Source: Streptomyces paradoxus
Lineage (GTDB): Bacteria; Actinomycetota; Actinomycetes; Streptomycetales; Streptomycetaceae
DNA: 64,000 bases
Assembly: GCF_014202475.1 (NCBI RefSeq)
Contig: NZ_JACHGV010000001.1
Coordinates: 924,186 to 988,185, forward strand
Direction: 5' to 3'
The first letter of the stretch is position 1, and every line of letters begins with the position of its first letter. Below are positions 1 to 7,781 of the stretch, in pieces. The notes below the pieces were generated by a model. That model saw nothing but the letters and a program-made list of their open reading frames with translations, did not search any database and was not told the origin of the DNA. Position numbers and translations under genes: made by a program.

Positions 1-555
1 ACGGTCCTGCAGCACATGCACTTCGGCACCATCGTCTACTGGTACCTGCGGCCGCTGCCGCCGCAGCGCTACTACGCCCTGCGGGCCGCCGGCGAGCAAC
101 TGTACGGGCTGGCATGGGCGTTGACCGGGTACGTGATCTGCCTGGCCGCGGGCGTCGTAGAACCGCCCGCGTCGGCCGCAGCGGCCGGGGTGTTCGTGGT
201 CAGCATGCTGCTCGGCCAGTGGGTCCTGTACTACGTCATGCTGGTGCTGGACCAGTTGTGCTTCTGGACGGTCCGCAACACCGCCGCGATGCTCATCCTG
301 ATGTTCGCCCAGAACCTGCTGTCCGGGGTGTACGCGCCGCTGTGGTTCTTCCCGGACTGGTTCGTGACGATGAGCGCGTTCCTCCCCTTCCAGGCCACGC
401 TGAGCGTGCCGCTGTCGCTGTACGTGGGGCGCATTCCCCTGTCCGACGCCGGGTTCCAGCTGTCCGTGCAGGCAGCCTGGGTCGTGGTGCTGGCGTTGTT
501 CACCCGGTTGCTGTGGCGGCGGGCCGCCCGGCGCGTGATCTCGCAGGGAGGCTGA
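1..555 (+). CDS. ABC-2 type permease, C-terminal part (gene starts before the window)
   Basis: The frame is open from base 1 and stops at 553-555, so the start lies upstream; 184 codons are visible. The protein is very hydrophobic, with about five membrane segments, an aromatic-rich stretch (YWYLRPLPPQRYY) near the visible start and a short basic tail. This fits the uncharacterised ABC-2 permeases that occur as pairs (COG4587/COG3694 type) and work with one ATPase to export a drug, lipid or polysaccharide. The next gene begins one base after the stop, behind a GGGAGG ribosome-binding site, and is the second permease. The ATPase is presumably just upstream, outside the window. The substrate cannot be inferred. 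Confidence 0.8.
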   Translation, partial: TVLQHMHFGTIVYWYLRPLPPQRYYALRAAGEQLYGLAWALTGYVICLAAGVVEPPASAAAAGVFVVSMLLGQWVLYYVMLVLDQLCFWTVRNTAAMLILMFAQNLLSGVYAPLWFFPDWFVTMSAFLPFQATLSVPLSLYVGRIPLSDAGFQLSVQAAWVVVLALFTRLLWRRAARRVISQGG

Positions 556-556
556 G

Positions 557-1363
557 ATGTCATGGAAGGCTCTGCGGATCGTGTGGCGCGTGACGGCGCT
601 CAACTTCCGGGCGCAGATGGAGTACCGCACCGAGTTCCTGCTGATGATCGCGATCGGGGCGATCTGGCAGGTGTCGGTGATCGTGTTCGCGACGGTGCTG
701 CTGTCGCGGTTCGCCGGGATGGGCGGCTGGGACAGCTCCGACGTGCTGCTGATCCCGGCGACGCGGATGCTGGCGCACGGGCTGTTCGTGCTGTTCCTGG
801 GGCGCATGCACTGGGCCGGCCGGCAGATCCAGGAAGGCCGCATCGACATCTACCTGATGCGCCCGATGCCGGTCCACCGCCAGGTGCAGCTGGCGTTCTT
901 CCCGACCAACGCCATCGGTGACCTGACGGTGGCCGCGGGCCTGATGGTGGGGGCGCTCTCGCGCAGCGACCTGGACTGGACGACGGGCCGCGTCACCTAC
1001 CTCGTCGCGGCCGTGCTCGGCGGCATGCTGCTGGAGGCCGCCCTGTTCACGGTCGTGGCCAGCGCGTCCCTGCGCTTCCCGGCCGCCGACATGTGGGGCC
1101 GCTGGCTGGAGGAACTCCTCGGCACCTTCGGCAGCTACCCGCTGAACGTCCTGCCCAGGGCGGTGGGCGGTTTCCTCACCTACGGACTGCCGCTCGCGTT
1201 CGTCGCCTACTTCCCGGCGGCGGTCCTCACGGGCCACGGACACTCGACCGGCGTCCCGTACTGGGTGGCGGCGGCCTCCCCCCTGCTCGGGCTGCTGGCG
1301 TACCTGGCGGCGCGGATGCTGTGGCGGTGGAGTCTGCGGCACTACAGCGGGATCAACGGCTGA
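557..1363 (+). CDS. ABC-2 type permease, second subunit
   Basis: This 268-residue integral membrane protein has about six hydrophobic segments. A cytoplasmic amphipathic N-terminus (residues 1-25, with NFRAQMEYRTEF) leads into the first segment, as in COG3694-type permeases. It follows the previous permease by one base, with GGGAGG placed correctly for the ATG, so the two are almost certainly cotranscribed and form a heterodimeric exporter channel. Its 3-prime end overlaps the convergent MFS gene by 11 bases. The substrate is not deducible. Confidence 0.85.
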   Translation: MSWKALRIVWRVTALNFRAQMEYRTEFLLMIAIGAIWQVSVIVFATVLLSRFAGMGGWDSSDVLLIPATRMLAHGLFVLFLGRMHWAGRQIQEGRIDIYLMRPMPVHRQVQLAFFPTNAIGDLTVAAGLMVGALSRSDLDWTTGRVTYLVAAVLGGMLLEAALFTVVASASLRFPAADMWGRWLEELLGTFGSYPLNVLPRAVGGFLTYGLPLAFVAYFPAAVLTGHGHSTGVPYWVAAASPLLGLLAYLAARMLWRWSLRHYSGING

Positions 1364-2645
1364 CGGTCCGGCCCGAGCCGCGGATCGGGGTGAACAGGCC
1401 CGTGGCGGCCAGGGCGACACAGGCCGCTCCGGCCACCAGGGCGACCGGGGTCGTGCCCTGCTCCTCCGCGGCCCAGGTGAGGACGGCCGCGCCGACGGGG
1501 GCCGCCGCGTACTGGAGGGTCCAGAACGCGGAGGTGACGCGGCCCAGGAGGTGTTCGGGGGTCACCTCCTGGCGCAGCGACATCGAGCAGGTGCCCGCCA
1601 TGCCGGCGCAGGCGAGGAAGGCGGCGCTCAGGGCCGCGACGACGGGGACGTCGTGGGCCCAGCCGAGACCGGCGAACGCCAGGCCGCACACCGCGACCGA
1701 GCCGGTCCACGTCGGGCCGAAGCCGAGACGGCGGCGGACCCGGGCCACCAGCAGGGCGCCGGTGATGGCGCCGAGCGCGCCGACCGCCATGACCGTGCCG
1801 ACCGTGCGGTCGTCATGGCCGAGGTCGTGCTTGAGGTGGTAGATGACCAGGTCGTTCAGACCGAGGGTGAGGAAGCTGAAGCCGAAGAGGAGAGCGGTGA
1901 GGGAACGCAGGACGGGATGGCCGTGGAGGAAGGCGATGCCCGTGCGCAGGTCCTGCCAGAGGCCGGGGCGCCCGTCCTGCCGTTCGTCGGGGGCACGCTC
2001 GCGGAAGCGGACGAAGAGCAGGCAGGTGGCGGAGAGCCCGAAACTGGCCGCATCCACGCCCACGGCCGCCGCCGGGCCGGACCAGGCGGCGACCAGGCCG
2101 GCGCACAGCGGGCCGAGGACACCCGCGGCGGCGGCCGTGGCGTTCAACCGCCCGTTCGCTTCCGTGAGTTGCCCGGTGCCGACCAGCGCGCGCACGACCG
2201 TGACGTAGCCGACCGCGAACAGCATGCCGACGGCCTCGCACAGCGGCAGCACCACGTACAGCAGCCAGATCTGCGGGCCGAACAGCCACACCAGCGGGAT
2301 CAGCCCGTAGAGCCCCATGCGCACCAGGTCGCATGCGATGAGCAGCCGGCGCCGGTCCACCCGGTCCACTACCGCCCCGGCGAACACCGCCGCCACGACC
2401 GCCGCCGCCCCTCCCACGGCCGTCAGCAAGCCCATGCGCGCGACCGATCCCGTGGCCTCCAGCACCAGCAGGGGCAGGGCGATCAGAGCGAAGGAGTCGC
2501 CGAGCACGGAGAGGGTCTGGGCGACCCAGAAGATCCCGAAGTCGCGCTGCCGCCACAGCGGGCGCGTGTCGCGCGGGCCGCCACTGCAGGGGGTGCCGGC
2601 TGAGCTGCCGGGTTCGTCCTCGCGCCGCGCCGCCCCGTACGTCAT
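1353..2645 (-). CDS. MFS transporter (enterobactin-exporter-like MFS_3 family)
   Basis: This 430-residue major facilitator has about 12 membrane segments. It opens with a cytoplasmic tail and a WRQRDFGIFWVAQTLSVLGD stretch characteristic of the MFS_3/EntS-like exporters, and the loop after helix 2 contains the acidic/basic motif AGAVVDRVDRRRLL (motif A). I placed the start at ATG 2645 because GGGGGAGGC lies just before it; the frame stays open far upstream, but that extension is low-complexity and crosses the next intergenic region. The likely role is proton-driven drug or siderophore efflux, inferred from the family only. It converges with the ABC permease gene. Confidence 0.85.
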   Translation of the reverse strand: MTYGAARREDEPGSSAGTPCSGGPRDTRPLWRQRDFGIFWVAQTLSVLGDSFALIALPLLVLEATGSVARMGLLTAVGGAAAVVAAVFAGAVVDRVDRRRLLIACDLVRMGLYGLIPLVWLFGPQIWLLYVVLPLCEAVGMLFAVGYVTVVRALVGTGQLTEANGRLNATAAAAGVLGPLCAGLVAAWSGPAAAVGVDAASFGLSATCLLFVRFRERAPDERQDGRPGLWQDLRTGIAFLHGHPVLRSLTALLFGFSFLTLGLNDLVIYHLKHDLGHDDRTVGTVMAVGALGAITGALLVARVRRRLGFGPTWTGSVAVCGLAFAGLGWAHDVPVVAALSAAFLACAGMAGTCSMSLRQEVTPEHLLGRVTSAFWTLQYAAAPVGAAVLTWAAEEQGTTPVALVAGAACVALAATGLFTPIRGSGRTVSR

Positions 2646-2662
2646 GCCGCCTCCCCCGCGCC

Positions 2663-2696
2663 CCCGTCTTCCCCGTCTTCCCCGTCTTCCCCGTAA
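2663..2696. repeat. 9-bp tandem repeat (cttccccgt), 3-4 copies
   Basis: The unit cttccccgt repeats three to four times without spacing, just upstream of the MFS start codon and in the divergent intergenic region. It is a short slippage-type microsatellite; a function is not evident. Confidence 0.7.
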
Positions 2697-2803
2697 CCCT
2701 ACGGATGTCGGGCGACCGAGGGAGTTCGCGCCGGCCTCCCGCTGCGGCACCGGGCCTGTCCAACGAGCTGAGTCCACAGGCCTGAACGCGTAACCTCGGC
2801 ACC

Positions 2804-2915
2804 GTGAAGTGATCTCTCCGGTGGCGCTTCCCGGCGCCGCAGAAGCGAACCGTTTCCGTCTCCGCGGCCGCCGCCTGCGCGTGCGCCGCGGACGTTTCCG
2901 CATGGAGAGATCATC
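2804..2915 (+). promoter_or_regulatory. Structured mRNA leader that can sequester the ribosome-binding site of the nucleotidyltransferase gene
   Basis: TGATCTCTCC at 2810-2819 and GGAGAGATCA at 2904-2913 form a perfect 10-bp inverted repeat. The right arm contains the only ribosome-binding site (GGAGAG, 2904-2909) of the gene starting at 2916. Nested inside are CCGCGGC (2862-2868) and GCCGCGG (2885-2891), which can pair too. A TAACCT hexamer at 2791-2796 could be a -10 element, putting the transcript start near 2803, directly before the left arm. The RNA would then hide its own translation start. The ligand, if any, is unknown. Confidence 0.45.
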
Positions 2916-3698
2916 ATGGTGCGCGACAGCTACGCCCCCGTCCCCGGCCGGACCCCCGAGGAGACGCTGCACGCCTTCACCGCTCGGGCGACCGCCGATC
3001 GCGGCGTCGTCGGGCTCGTCCTCAGCGGCTCCCGGGTGCACGCCGGCATGCCGACGGTCCACTCCGACTACGACCTGCACGTCGTCGTGCGCGACGCGAG
3101 CGTGCCGGTCCTCGCCGCACTGGACCGTTTCCGCTCGGCCCACCTCGACCTCGTCGTCATCACCCTCGCGGAGTTCCGCACACGCGGCATGCCCGGCCGC
3201 CCGGACAGCTTCGCGCGGTACTCCTACGTCCACGCCGAGGTGCTGTTCGACCGGCTCGACGGGACCATCGCCGAGATCCTCGACGAGAAACGGACACTCG
3301 GCGCCGACGAGGCCCGGGACAGCGCCGCCGGCTGGCTCGACGCCTACGTCAACCAGACGTACCGCTCCCTGAAGAGCTACCGCGACGACCGCCCCCACCT
3401 GGGTCATCTGGATGCCGCCGAGGCCGTTCCGTACGCCCTGGAGGTGCTCTTCGCCCTGCACCGCCGGGTCCGGCCCTACAACAAGTACCTGCGGTGGGAG
3501 CTGGAGCGGCAGCAGCTGGGCGATCCCCGGTGGGACGCGGACCGGCTCCTGCCGGCCCTGCGGCGCGTCCTGGCCGACGGGGACCCGGCCACCCAGCGGG
3601 CCCTCTTCGCCGGTGTCGAGGAGGCGGCGCGCCGCGCCGGTCACGACGAGGTCCTGGACGCGTGGGGCACGGACCTGCGGCTCCTGCGCCCCAGGTGA
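2916..3698 (+). CDS. Nucleotidyltransferase-domain protein, aminoglycoside adenylyltransferase-like
   Basis: This 260-residue protein has the minimal nucleotidyltransferase signature: GS at residues 38-39, the acidic pair D51-Y-D53 about 12 residues later, and a third acidic residue on the next strand (D78 in HLDLVV). The rest is helical, as in kanamycin/streptomycin nucleotidyltransferases and related unassigned proteins. It would transfer a nucleotide (usually AMP) onto a small molecule in the cytoplasm, but the substrate is unknown. The start ATG has GGAGAG seven bases upstream. The gene is single and its 5-prime leader is unusually structured. A role in antibiotic modification is possible but unproven. 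Confidence 0.7.
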   Translation: MVRDSYAPVPGRTPEETLHAFTARATADRGVVGLVLSGSRVHAGMPTVHSDYDLHVVVRDASVPVLAALDRFRSAHLDLVVITLAEFRTRGMPGRPDSFARYSYVHAEVLFDRLDGTIAEILDEKRTLGADEARDSAAGWLDAYVNQTYRSLKSYRDDRPHLGHLDAAEAVPYALEVLFALHRRVRPYNKYLRWELERQQLGDPRWDADRLLPALRRVLADGDPATQRALFAGVEEAARRAGHDEVLDAWGTDLRLLRPR

Positions 3699-3925
3699 GG
3701 GCAAACGGCTCCGCCCATCGGTGCCCCGTACTACGCTCGATCCCTCTGAACTGCGCTGATGGACACCGGGGGAACGGGCGATGGCACGCGTCGTGGTGGT
3801 GCACCGACGAACCGGCCGCCGAGCGGCTGATGTGACCGACTCGGGCACACCGACCACCCACCGCCGGCAACCGGCCGTGTCCGCCCACGACATGGCCCTC
3901 TTCGAGAGGTAACCCCGAACTTCCC

Positions 3926-4534
3926 ATGCCCAGAGCCGGTCTCACCCCCGAGCGTCTCGTCGCGGCCGCAGCCGATCTCGCCGACGAGGCCGGTTTCGAG
4001 CACGTCACCCTCTCCGCGCTGGCCCGCCGCTTCGGGGTGAAGGACGCGAGTCTGTACAGCCACGTCCGGAGCCTGAAGGACCTGCGGACCCGCATGGCTC
4101 TCCTGGCCGGTGGCCAGATGATCGACCGGATCGCGGAGGCGGTCGAGGGGCGGGAGGCCGGCAGGGACACGCTGGCAGCCTTCGCCGCCGCCTACCGGAC
4201 CTACGCCCTGGAGCACCCCGGCCGGTACGCCGCGACCCAGATCCGCATCGACCAGGAGCTCGTCACCGGCTCCCCGGCGCTGCGCCGCACCGCCGACGTC
4301 ACCTACGGCATGCTCCGCGCCTACGGCCTGGAGGAGCCGGACCTCACCGACGCCGTGCGCCTGCTGCGCAGCACCTTCCACGGCTACTGCGCCCTGGAGT
4401 CCACCGGCGCCTTCGGCGCGCCGCGTGACGTGCAGGCCTCCTGGGACAGGGCGATCGACGCCCTGCACGTACTGCTCCTGAACTGGCCCCACGAGAAGAG
4501 GACGGACGATGGCCGACCACACCCGATCCGATGA
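3926..4534 (+). CDS. TetR/AcrR family transcriptional regulator
   Basis: This is a 202-residue regulator. Residues about 6-55 are a TetR-type helix-turn-helix (LSALARRFGVKDASLYSHV is the recognition region). The remainder is an all-helical ligand domain of the TetR_C_33/WHG type, with AAYRTYALEHPGRYA near residue 90. Its end overlaps the start of the next gene, a phosphotransferase, by 26 bases, so the two are translated from one message. The simplest reading is a repressor of itself and its partner. The inducer is unknown. Confidence 0.85.
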   Translation: MPRAGLTPERLVAAAADLADEAGFEHVTLSALARRFGVKDASLYSHVRSLKDLRTRMALLAGGQMIDRIAEAVEGREAGRDTLAAFAAAYRTYALEHPGRYAATQIRIDQELVTGSPALRRTADVTYGMLRAYGLEEPDLTDAVRLLRSTFHGYCALESTGAFGAPRDVQASWDRAIDALHVLLLNWPHEKRTDDGRPHPIR

Positions 4535-5501
4535 CAGGGCCGGTGTCATAGCCGATCTCTACGCCCTCGGCACCGGCCCCTGGACCATGACCCCCGTCAC
4601 CCGGGGCGCCCTCGGCCAGATCTGGAAACTCTCCGGAAACGGTTGCTCCCGGGCCGTCAAGGAACTCCTCTTCGGGTGCGACGAGGCCCAGGTCGCCCGC
4701 GAGGCCGCGTTGCGGGACTCCGCGGCGGACCAGGGCATCACCTCACCCCGCCTCCACCCGGCCCGAGACGGCGCACACGTCTCCCGCGTCGACTCCCCGG
4801 ACGGCGGGTCCTGGGTGAAGCTGTACGACTGGGTCGACGGCGCCGAGGCCGACCCCTCCGACCCCGGCGTCCTGGACTGGTTCGGCCGGACCATGGCACT
4901 GCTCCACCGGGCCGGTGAGGGAGCGGTCGAGGCCCCGGGCGACTGGTACGAGCGGTGTCCGGACGACGCCGAGTGGGAGGACGTGCGCAAGAAGGTGCAC
5001 GACGCCGGCCTGCCGTGGTCGGACGAACTGGACCGGTTCATCGCCACGTCCGTGCCCCGGCTCGGTCACTGGGTGACGCCGTCGGCGCCCGGCGGCCTGG
5101 TGACCTCGCACCTCGACCTCCGGCCGCAGAACGTCCTGGTCGGCCGGGACGGTCCGGTCCTGCTCGACTGGGACAACGCCGGACCGGTCTCGGCGGAACG
5201 GGAGTTCGCGCGCGCCCTCCACGTCTGGTCCGGCGGCAACGACGTGGACATCGCGGCCGCGCGGCGCCTGGCCCGGGCCTACCGCGAGGCCGGGGGCCCG
5301 GCCGCCCTCACCGGCCCGGAGTCCTTCTCGATGCTCTTCGCCACGGCCCTGAACTACATCCACGTACAGGCCGGGACAGCGGTCGATCCCGCGGTGACCG
5401 ACGACCAGCGCGAGTTCGCGGGCAGGCAGGCCGTGGCCTGCCTGCGCGATGTGCCCGACCTCGCCGCCGTCTCCCGGCTGGTAGCCGCGCTCGGCACATA
5501 G
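4509..5501 (+). CDS. Aminoglycoside phosphotransferase (APH) family kinase
   Basis: This 330-residue protein has the APH/choline-kinase fold. The catalytic loop is HLDLRPQN (H201, D203, N208) and the metal-binding strand LLDWDNAG has D220 and D222. The N-lobe lysine is in the AVKELLFG region near residue 51. It probably phosphorylates a small hydroxyl-bearing metabolite or antibiotic with ATP or GTP. It overlaps the upstream TetR gene by 26 bases, which suggests substrate-linked control. The family is broad and the substrate cannot be named. Confidence 0.8.
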   Translation: MADHTRSDDRAGVIADLYALGTGPWTMTPVTRGALGQIWKLSGNGCSRAVKELLFGCDEAQVAREAALRDSAADQGITSPRLHPARDGAHVSRVDSPDGGSWVKLYDWVDGAEADPSDPGVLDWFGRTMALLHRAGEGAVEAPGDWYERCPDDAEWEDVRKKVHDAGLPWSDELDRFIATSVPRLGHWVTPSAPGGLVTSHLDLRPQNVLVGRDGPVLLDWDNAGPVSAEREFARALHVWSGGNDVDIAAARRLARAYREAGGPAALTGPESFSMLFATALNYIHVQAGTAVDPAVTDDQREFAGRQAVACLRDVPDLAAVSRLVAALGT

Positions 5502-5527
5502 GACCGGACGTCCCCGCGCGGTACGCC

Positions 5528-5944
5528 TCAGTGGTGCGCCGCGGGCTCGAACCCCTCGGGTGCCTGGTCGAGGAAGGCGGTGACGGAGGTGATCCGGCCG
5601 TCCTCGTCGAGGTGGAGCACATCGGTCCCGGTGGCGAAGGGCGCGCCGTCGCCGTCCTCGGTCAGGATCTGCCACCGGAGCCTGGCACGGTCGTGGTGGA
5701 CCCGGGGCCGCTCGCGCAGGCGGAGCGCCGCGCCGCCCAGGTGCGCGACGAACTGGTTGCGGAAGTCCATCAAGGCCTGCGTCCCGCTGAGGATGCCGAT
5801 CTCCGCGCGGTACTCGACGCCGTCGGCGAAGGCCGCTGCCGCGAGTTCGAGCTGCTCCTGTTCGGTGGGGGCGTTCCAGAACCGCACGTACTGGCCGAGC
5901 CGGTGCCCGGCGGGGGTCTCGGACCGCGTTGTCGTTTCGGTCAT
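5528..5944 (-). CDS. NTF2-fold/SnoaL-like small protein
   Basis: This 138-residue protein looks like a SnoaL-like or NTF2-fold domain: an N-terminal helix pair (YVRFWNAPTEQEQLELAAAAF), then alternating strands with LRWQILTEDGDGAPFATGTD and a C-terminal strand ending in QAPEGFEP. Such proteins are polyketide cyclases, dehydratases, isomerases or non-catalytic binding folds. The start ATG at 5944 is preceded by GGGAGA; upstream in-frame codons are rejected. It is divergent from a MmyB-type regulator with a perfect palindrome between them, so it is probably that regulator's target. Confidence 0.7.
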   Translation of the reverse strand: MTETTTRSETPAGHRLGQYVRFWNAPTEQEQLELAAAAFADGVEYRAEIGILSGTQALMDFRNQFVAHLGGAALRLRERPRVHHDRARLRWQILTEDGDGAPFATGTDVLHLDEDGRITSVTAFLDQAPEGFEPAAHH

Positions 5945-6032
5945 GGCTGGTCTCCCTTTCGTCCGGCGCCCTTTCGGCGCCCCGGGCGGTGTTTCCGGCT
6001 TCCGACTCTGGGGCCGTCGGTGCGGGCTGTCG

Positions 6033-6049
6033 ATGACCTGCGAGGTCAT
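6033..6049. promoter_or_regulatory. Perfect 17-bp palindrome, probable operator
   Basis: ATGACCT, a GCG centre, then AGGTCAT: 7-bp arms with a 3-base spacer, lying in the 140-base gap between the divergent NTF2-like gene (start 5944) and the MmyB-type regulator gene (start 6085). Its position 36 bases before the regulator start fits an autoregulatory operator that also controls the neighbour. Confidence 0.6.
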
Positions 6050-6084
6050 TGCCGCGGTGTGCGCGGCCGGGCAGCCTGGAGCCC

Positions 6085-6879
6085 ATGACGACCACCACCG
6101 AGCCGGTCGGGGCGCTGGTGCGGCGCTGGCGCGAGCGCCGCCGCCGGTCCCAGCTCGACGTGTCGCTCGCCGCCGAGCTGTCCACCCGGCACCTGAGCTG
6201 CATCGAGACGGGGCGCGCGAACCCGAGCCGGGACATGATCCGGCGGCTGTGCGACGAGCTGGACGTGCCGCTGCGGGAACGCAACGCGCTGTACCTGGCC
6301 GCGGGGTTCGCCCCGGCGCACCCCGAGCGCGCCCTCGCCGATCTGGGCGCGGCGCGCGCCGCGGTGGAGGCCGTCCTGGCCGGGCACGAGCCGAATCCGG
6401 CCCTCGCCGTCAACGTGCGCTGGGAGTTGCTGGCCGCGAACCGTGCCATGGGGCTGTTCCTCGGCGCCGGAGCGGGAGAGCCGGCGGACCCGCCGTTCAA
6501 CGTGCTGAAGGCGACCTTGCACCCCGACGGGCTGGCCGGACGCATCCGGAACCTCCCGCAGTGGCGTGCGCACGTGCTGCGCCGGGTCCGCCGTCAGCTG
6601 GACCGGACGTCGGCCGCCGGCCTGGCGGAACTGCTGGCGGAGCTGGAGAGCTGTCCGGCTCCCCGGGCGGACGCGGGCGAGGTCGCCCCGCCGGGGCCGG
6701 CGGACGACCTCGTGGTCCCGCTGCTGCTGTCGACCGAGTACGGCGAACTCGCGCTGCTCTACACCACGACGGTGTTCGGCTCGCCCCGGGACGTGACGCT
6801 CGACGAGATCGCCATCGAGACGTTCTTCCCGGCGGATCCGGGCACGGCGGCCACGCTGCGCGCGCTCGCCGCCCCCTAG
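6085..6879 (+). CDS. XRE-family regulator with MmyB-like ligand domain
   Basis: This 264-residue regulator has an N-terminal helix-turn-helix (residues about 10-65, including SQLDVSLAAELSTRHLSCIE) and a C-terminal PAS-like MmyB ligand-binding domain, recognisable from NPALAVNVRWELLAANRAMG and the closing TLRALAAP. Members are common in actinomycetes, usually next to one small metabolic gene that they control, and are thought to bind a small lipid-like ligand. The start at 6085 (MTTTTEP) is preferred over the in-frame ATG at 6049, which lies inside the palindrome. The stop shares bases with the stop of the convergent gene (CTAG at 6876-6879). Confidence 0.85.
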   Translation: MTTTTEPVGALVRRWRERRRRSQLDVSLAAELSTRHLSCIETGRANPSRDMIRRLCDELDVPLRERNALYLAAGFAPAHPERALADLGAARAAVEAVLAGHEPNPALAVNVRWELLAANRAMGLFLGAGAGEPADPPFNVLKATLHPDGLAGRIRNLPQWRAHVLRRVRRQLDRTSAAGLAELLAELESCPAPRADAGEVAPPGPADDLVVPLLLSTEYGELALLYTTTVFGSPRDVTLDEIAIETFFPADPGTAATLRALAAP

Positions 6880-7703
6880 GTCCACTCCCTCATCGGCCCG
6901 TGGCCGGCCACGCGGCCCGGCGCGGCGAGCCCCGCCACGTCGTCGTACGACGGTGTCGTACCGGTCGGTGTCCGGCCGGCCCGAACGTCCGCCGCCGTTT
7001 CGATGGCCGCGCCCAGCGCCCGCCGGTACAGCAGCGAGCCGAGGCTGACGCGGCGTACGCCGACGTCGGCGAGGCGGGCGACGGTCGGGCCGCCGGGCGA
7101 GTGGAGGACGTTGAGGGGCACCTCCAGGTGGCGCACCAGGGCCTCGATGGCGCGCAGGCCGGTGAGGCCGGGCACGAACACCCCGTCCGCGCCCGCCAGC
7201 TGGTAGGCGTCGAGGCGCGCGAGGGTGCCGTCGCCGTCGCCCAGCCAGTGGGTGTCCGTGCGGGCGTTGACGAACAGGCCGGGCGCGGCCCGCTTGACCG
7301 CCGCGATCTTCGCCGCGTGCCGGGCGGACGGGCCGAGGCCGTCTTCGAGGTTGATGCCGGCCGCTCCGACCGCGTACAGCTCCCGCGCGAACTCCGCCAC
7401 CTCGTCCGGGTCGTCGCTGAATCCGCCCTCCGCGTCGACGGACAGCAGGAACGGCCCGGACCCGAGGGCGACGGCCAGTCGCAGGGTCTCCCGCCGGGTG
7501 GCCGCGGCCCCGTCGGGCAGACCGGCGGCCGCCGCTACGCCCAGGCTCGTCGTCCCGATCGCCGGGAAGCCCTGACCCGCGAGGGCCCGGGCGGATGCGT
7601 GATCCCAGGCGTTCGGCAGGAGCAGGGGCTCCCCGGCACGGTGGAGGCCGGCGAAGGCGGTCGCGGCCCGGCTCGACGGCGTCTGCTGCGGTTCTGCGGT
7701 CAT
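6876..7703 (-). CDS. Isocitrate lyase/PEP mutase superfamily protein
   Basis: This 275-residue protein has the PEP mutase/isocitrate lyase barrel. Metal and substrate residues are visible: SVDAEGG (D90), NLEDG (E120, D121) and NARTD (R148, D150). It opens with PLLLPNAWDHASARAL, typical of the PEP mutase-like subgroup that cleaves oxaloacetate- or 2-methylisocitrate-like acids (phosphonopyruvate hydrolase, oxaloacetase, carboxyvinyl-carboxyphosphonate type). The specific reaction is not assigned. It lies downstream of, and on the same strand as, the pectin-degrading genes, with a 78-base gap, so a link to sugar-acid catabolism is possible. Confidence 0.75.
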   Translation of the reverse strand: MTAEPQQTPSSRAATAFAGLHRAGEPLLLPNAWDHASARALAGQGFPAIGTTSLGVAAAAGLPDGAAATRRETLRLAVALGSGPFLLSVDAEGGFSDDPDEVAEFARELYAVGAAGINLEDGLGPSARHAAKIAAVKRAAPGLFVNARTDTHWLGDGDGTLARLDAYQLAGADGVFVPGLTGLRAIEALVRHLEVPLNVLHSPGGPTVARLADVGVRRVSLGSLLYRRALGAAIETAADVRAGRTPTGTTPSYDDVAGLAAPGRVAGHGPMREWT

Positions 7704-7781
7704 GCCGCCATGGTGGGCCCGGCTTGCTTCGGTGCGGGCCGAACTACGGCGGGCCGCAAGGCCGGGCCGGCCGCGACGACC

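Noticed and set aside
2809..3372. Arg-rich plus-strand frame overlapping the nucleotidyltransferase start
   Set aside because: It overlaps the real gene out of frame for hundreds of bases and has no family features.
3781..3912. A 43-codon ORF (starts MARVVVVHRRTGRRAADV) ending 14 bases before the TetR gene
   Set aside because: No ribosome-binding site or recognisable pattern; too weak to call a leader peptide without conservation data.
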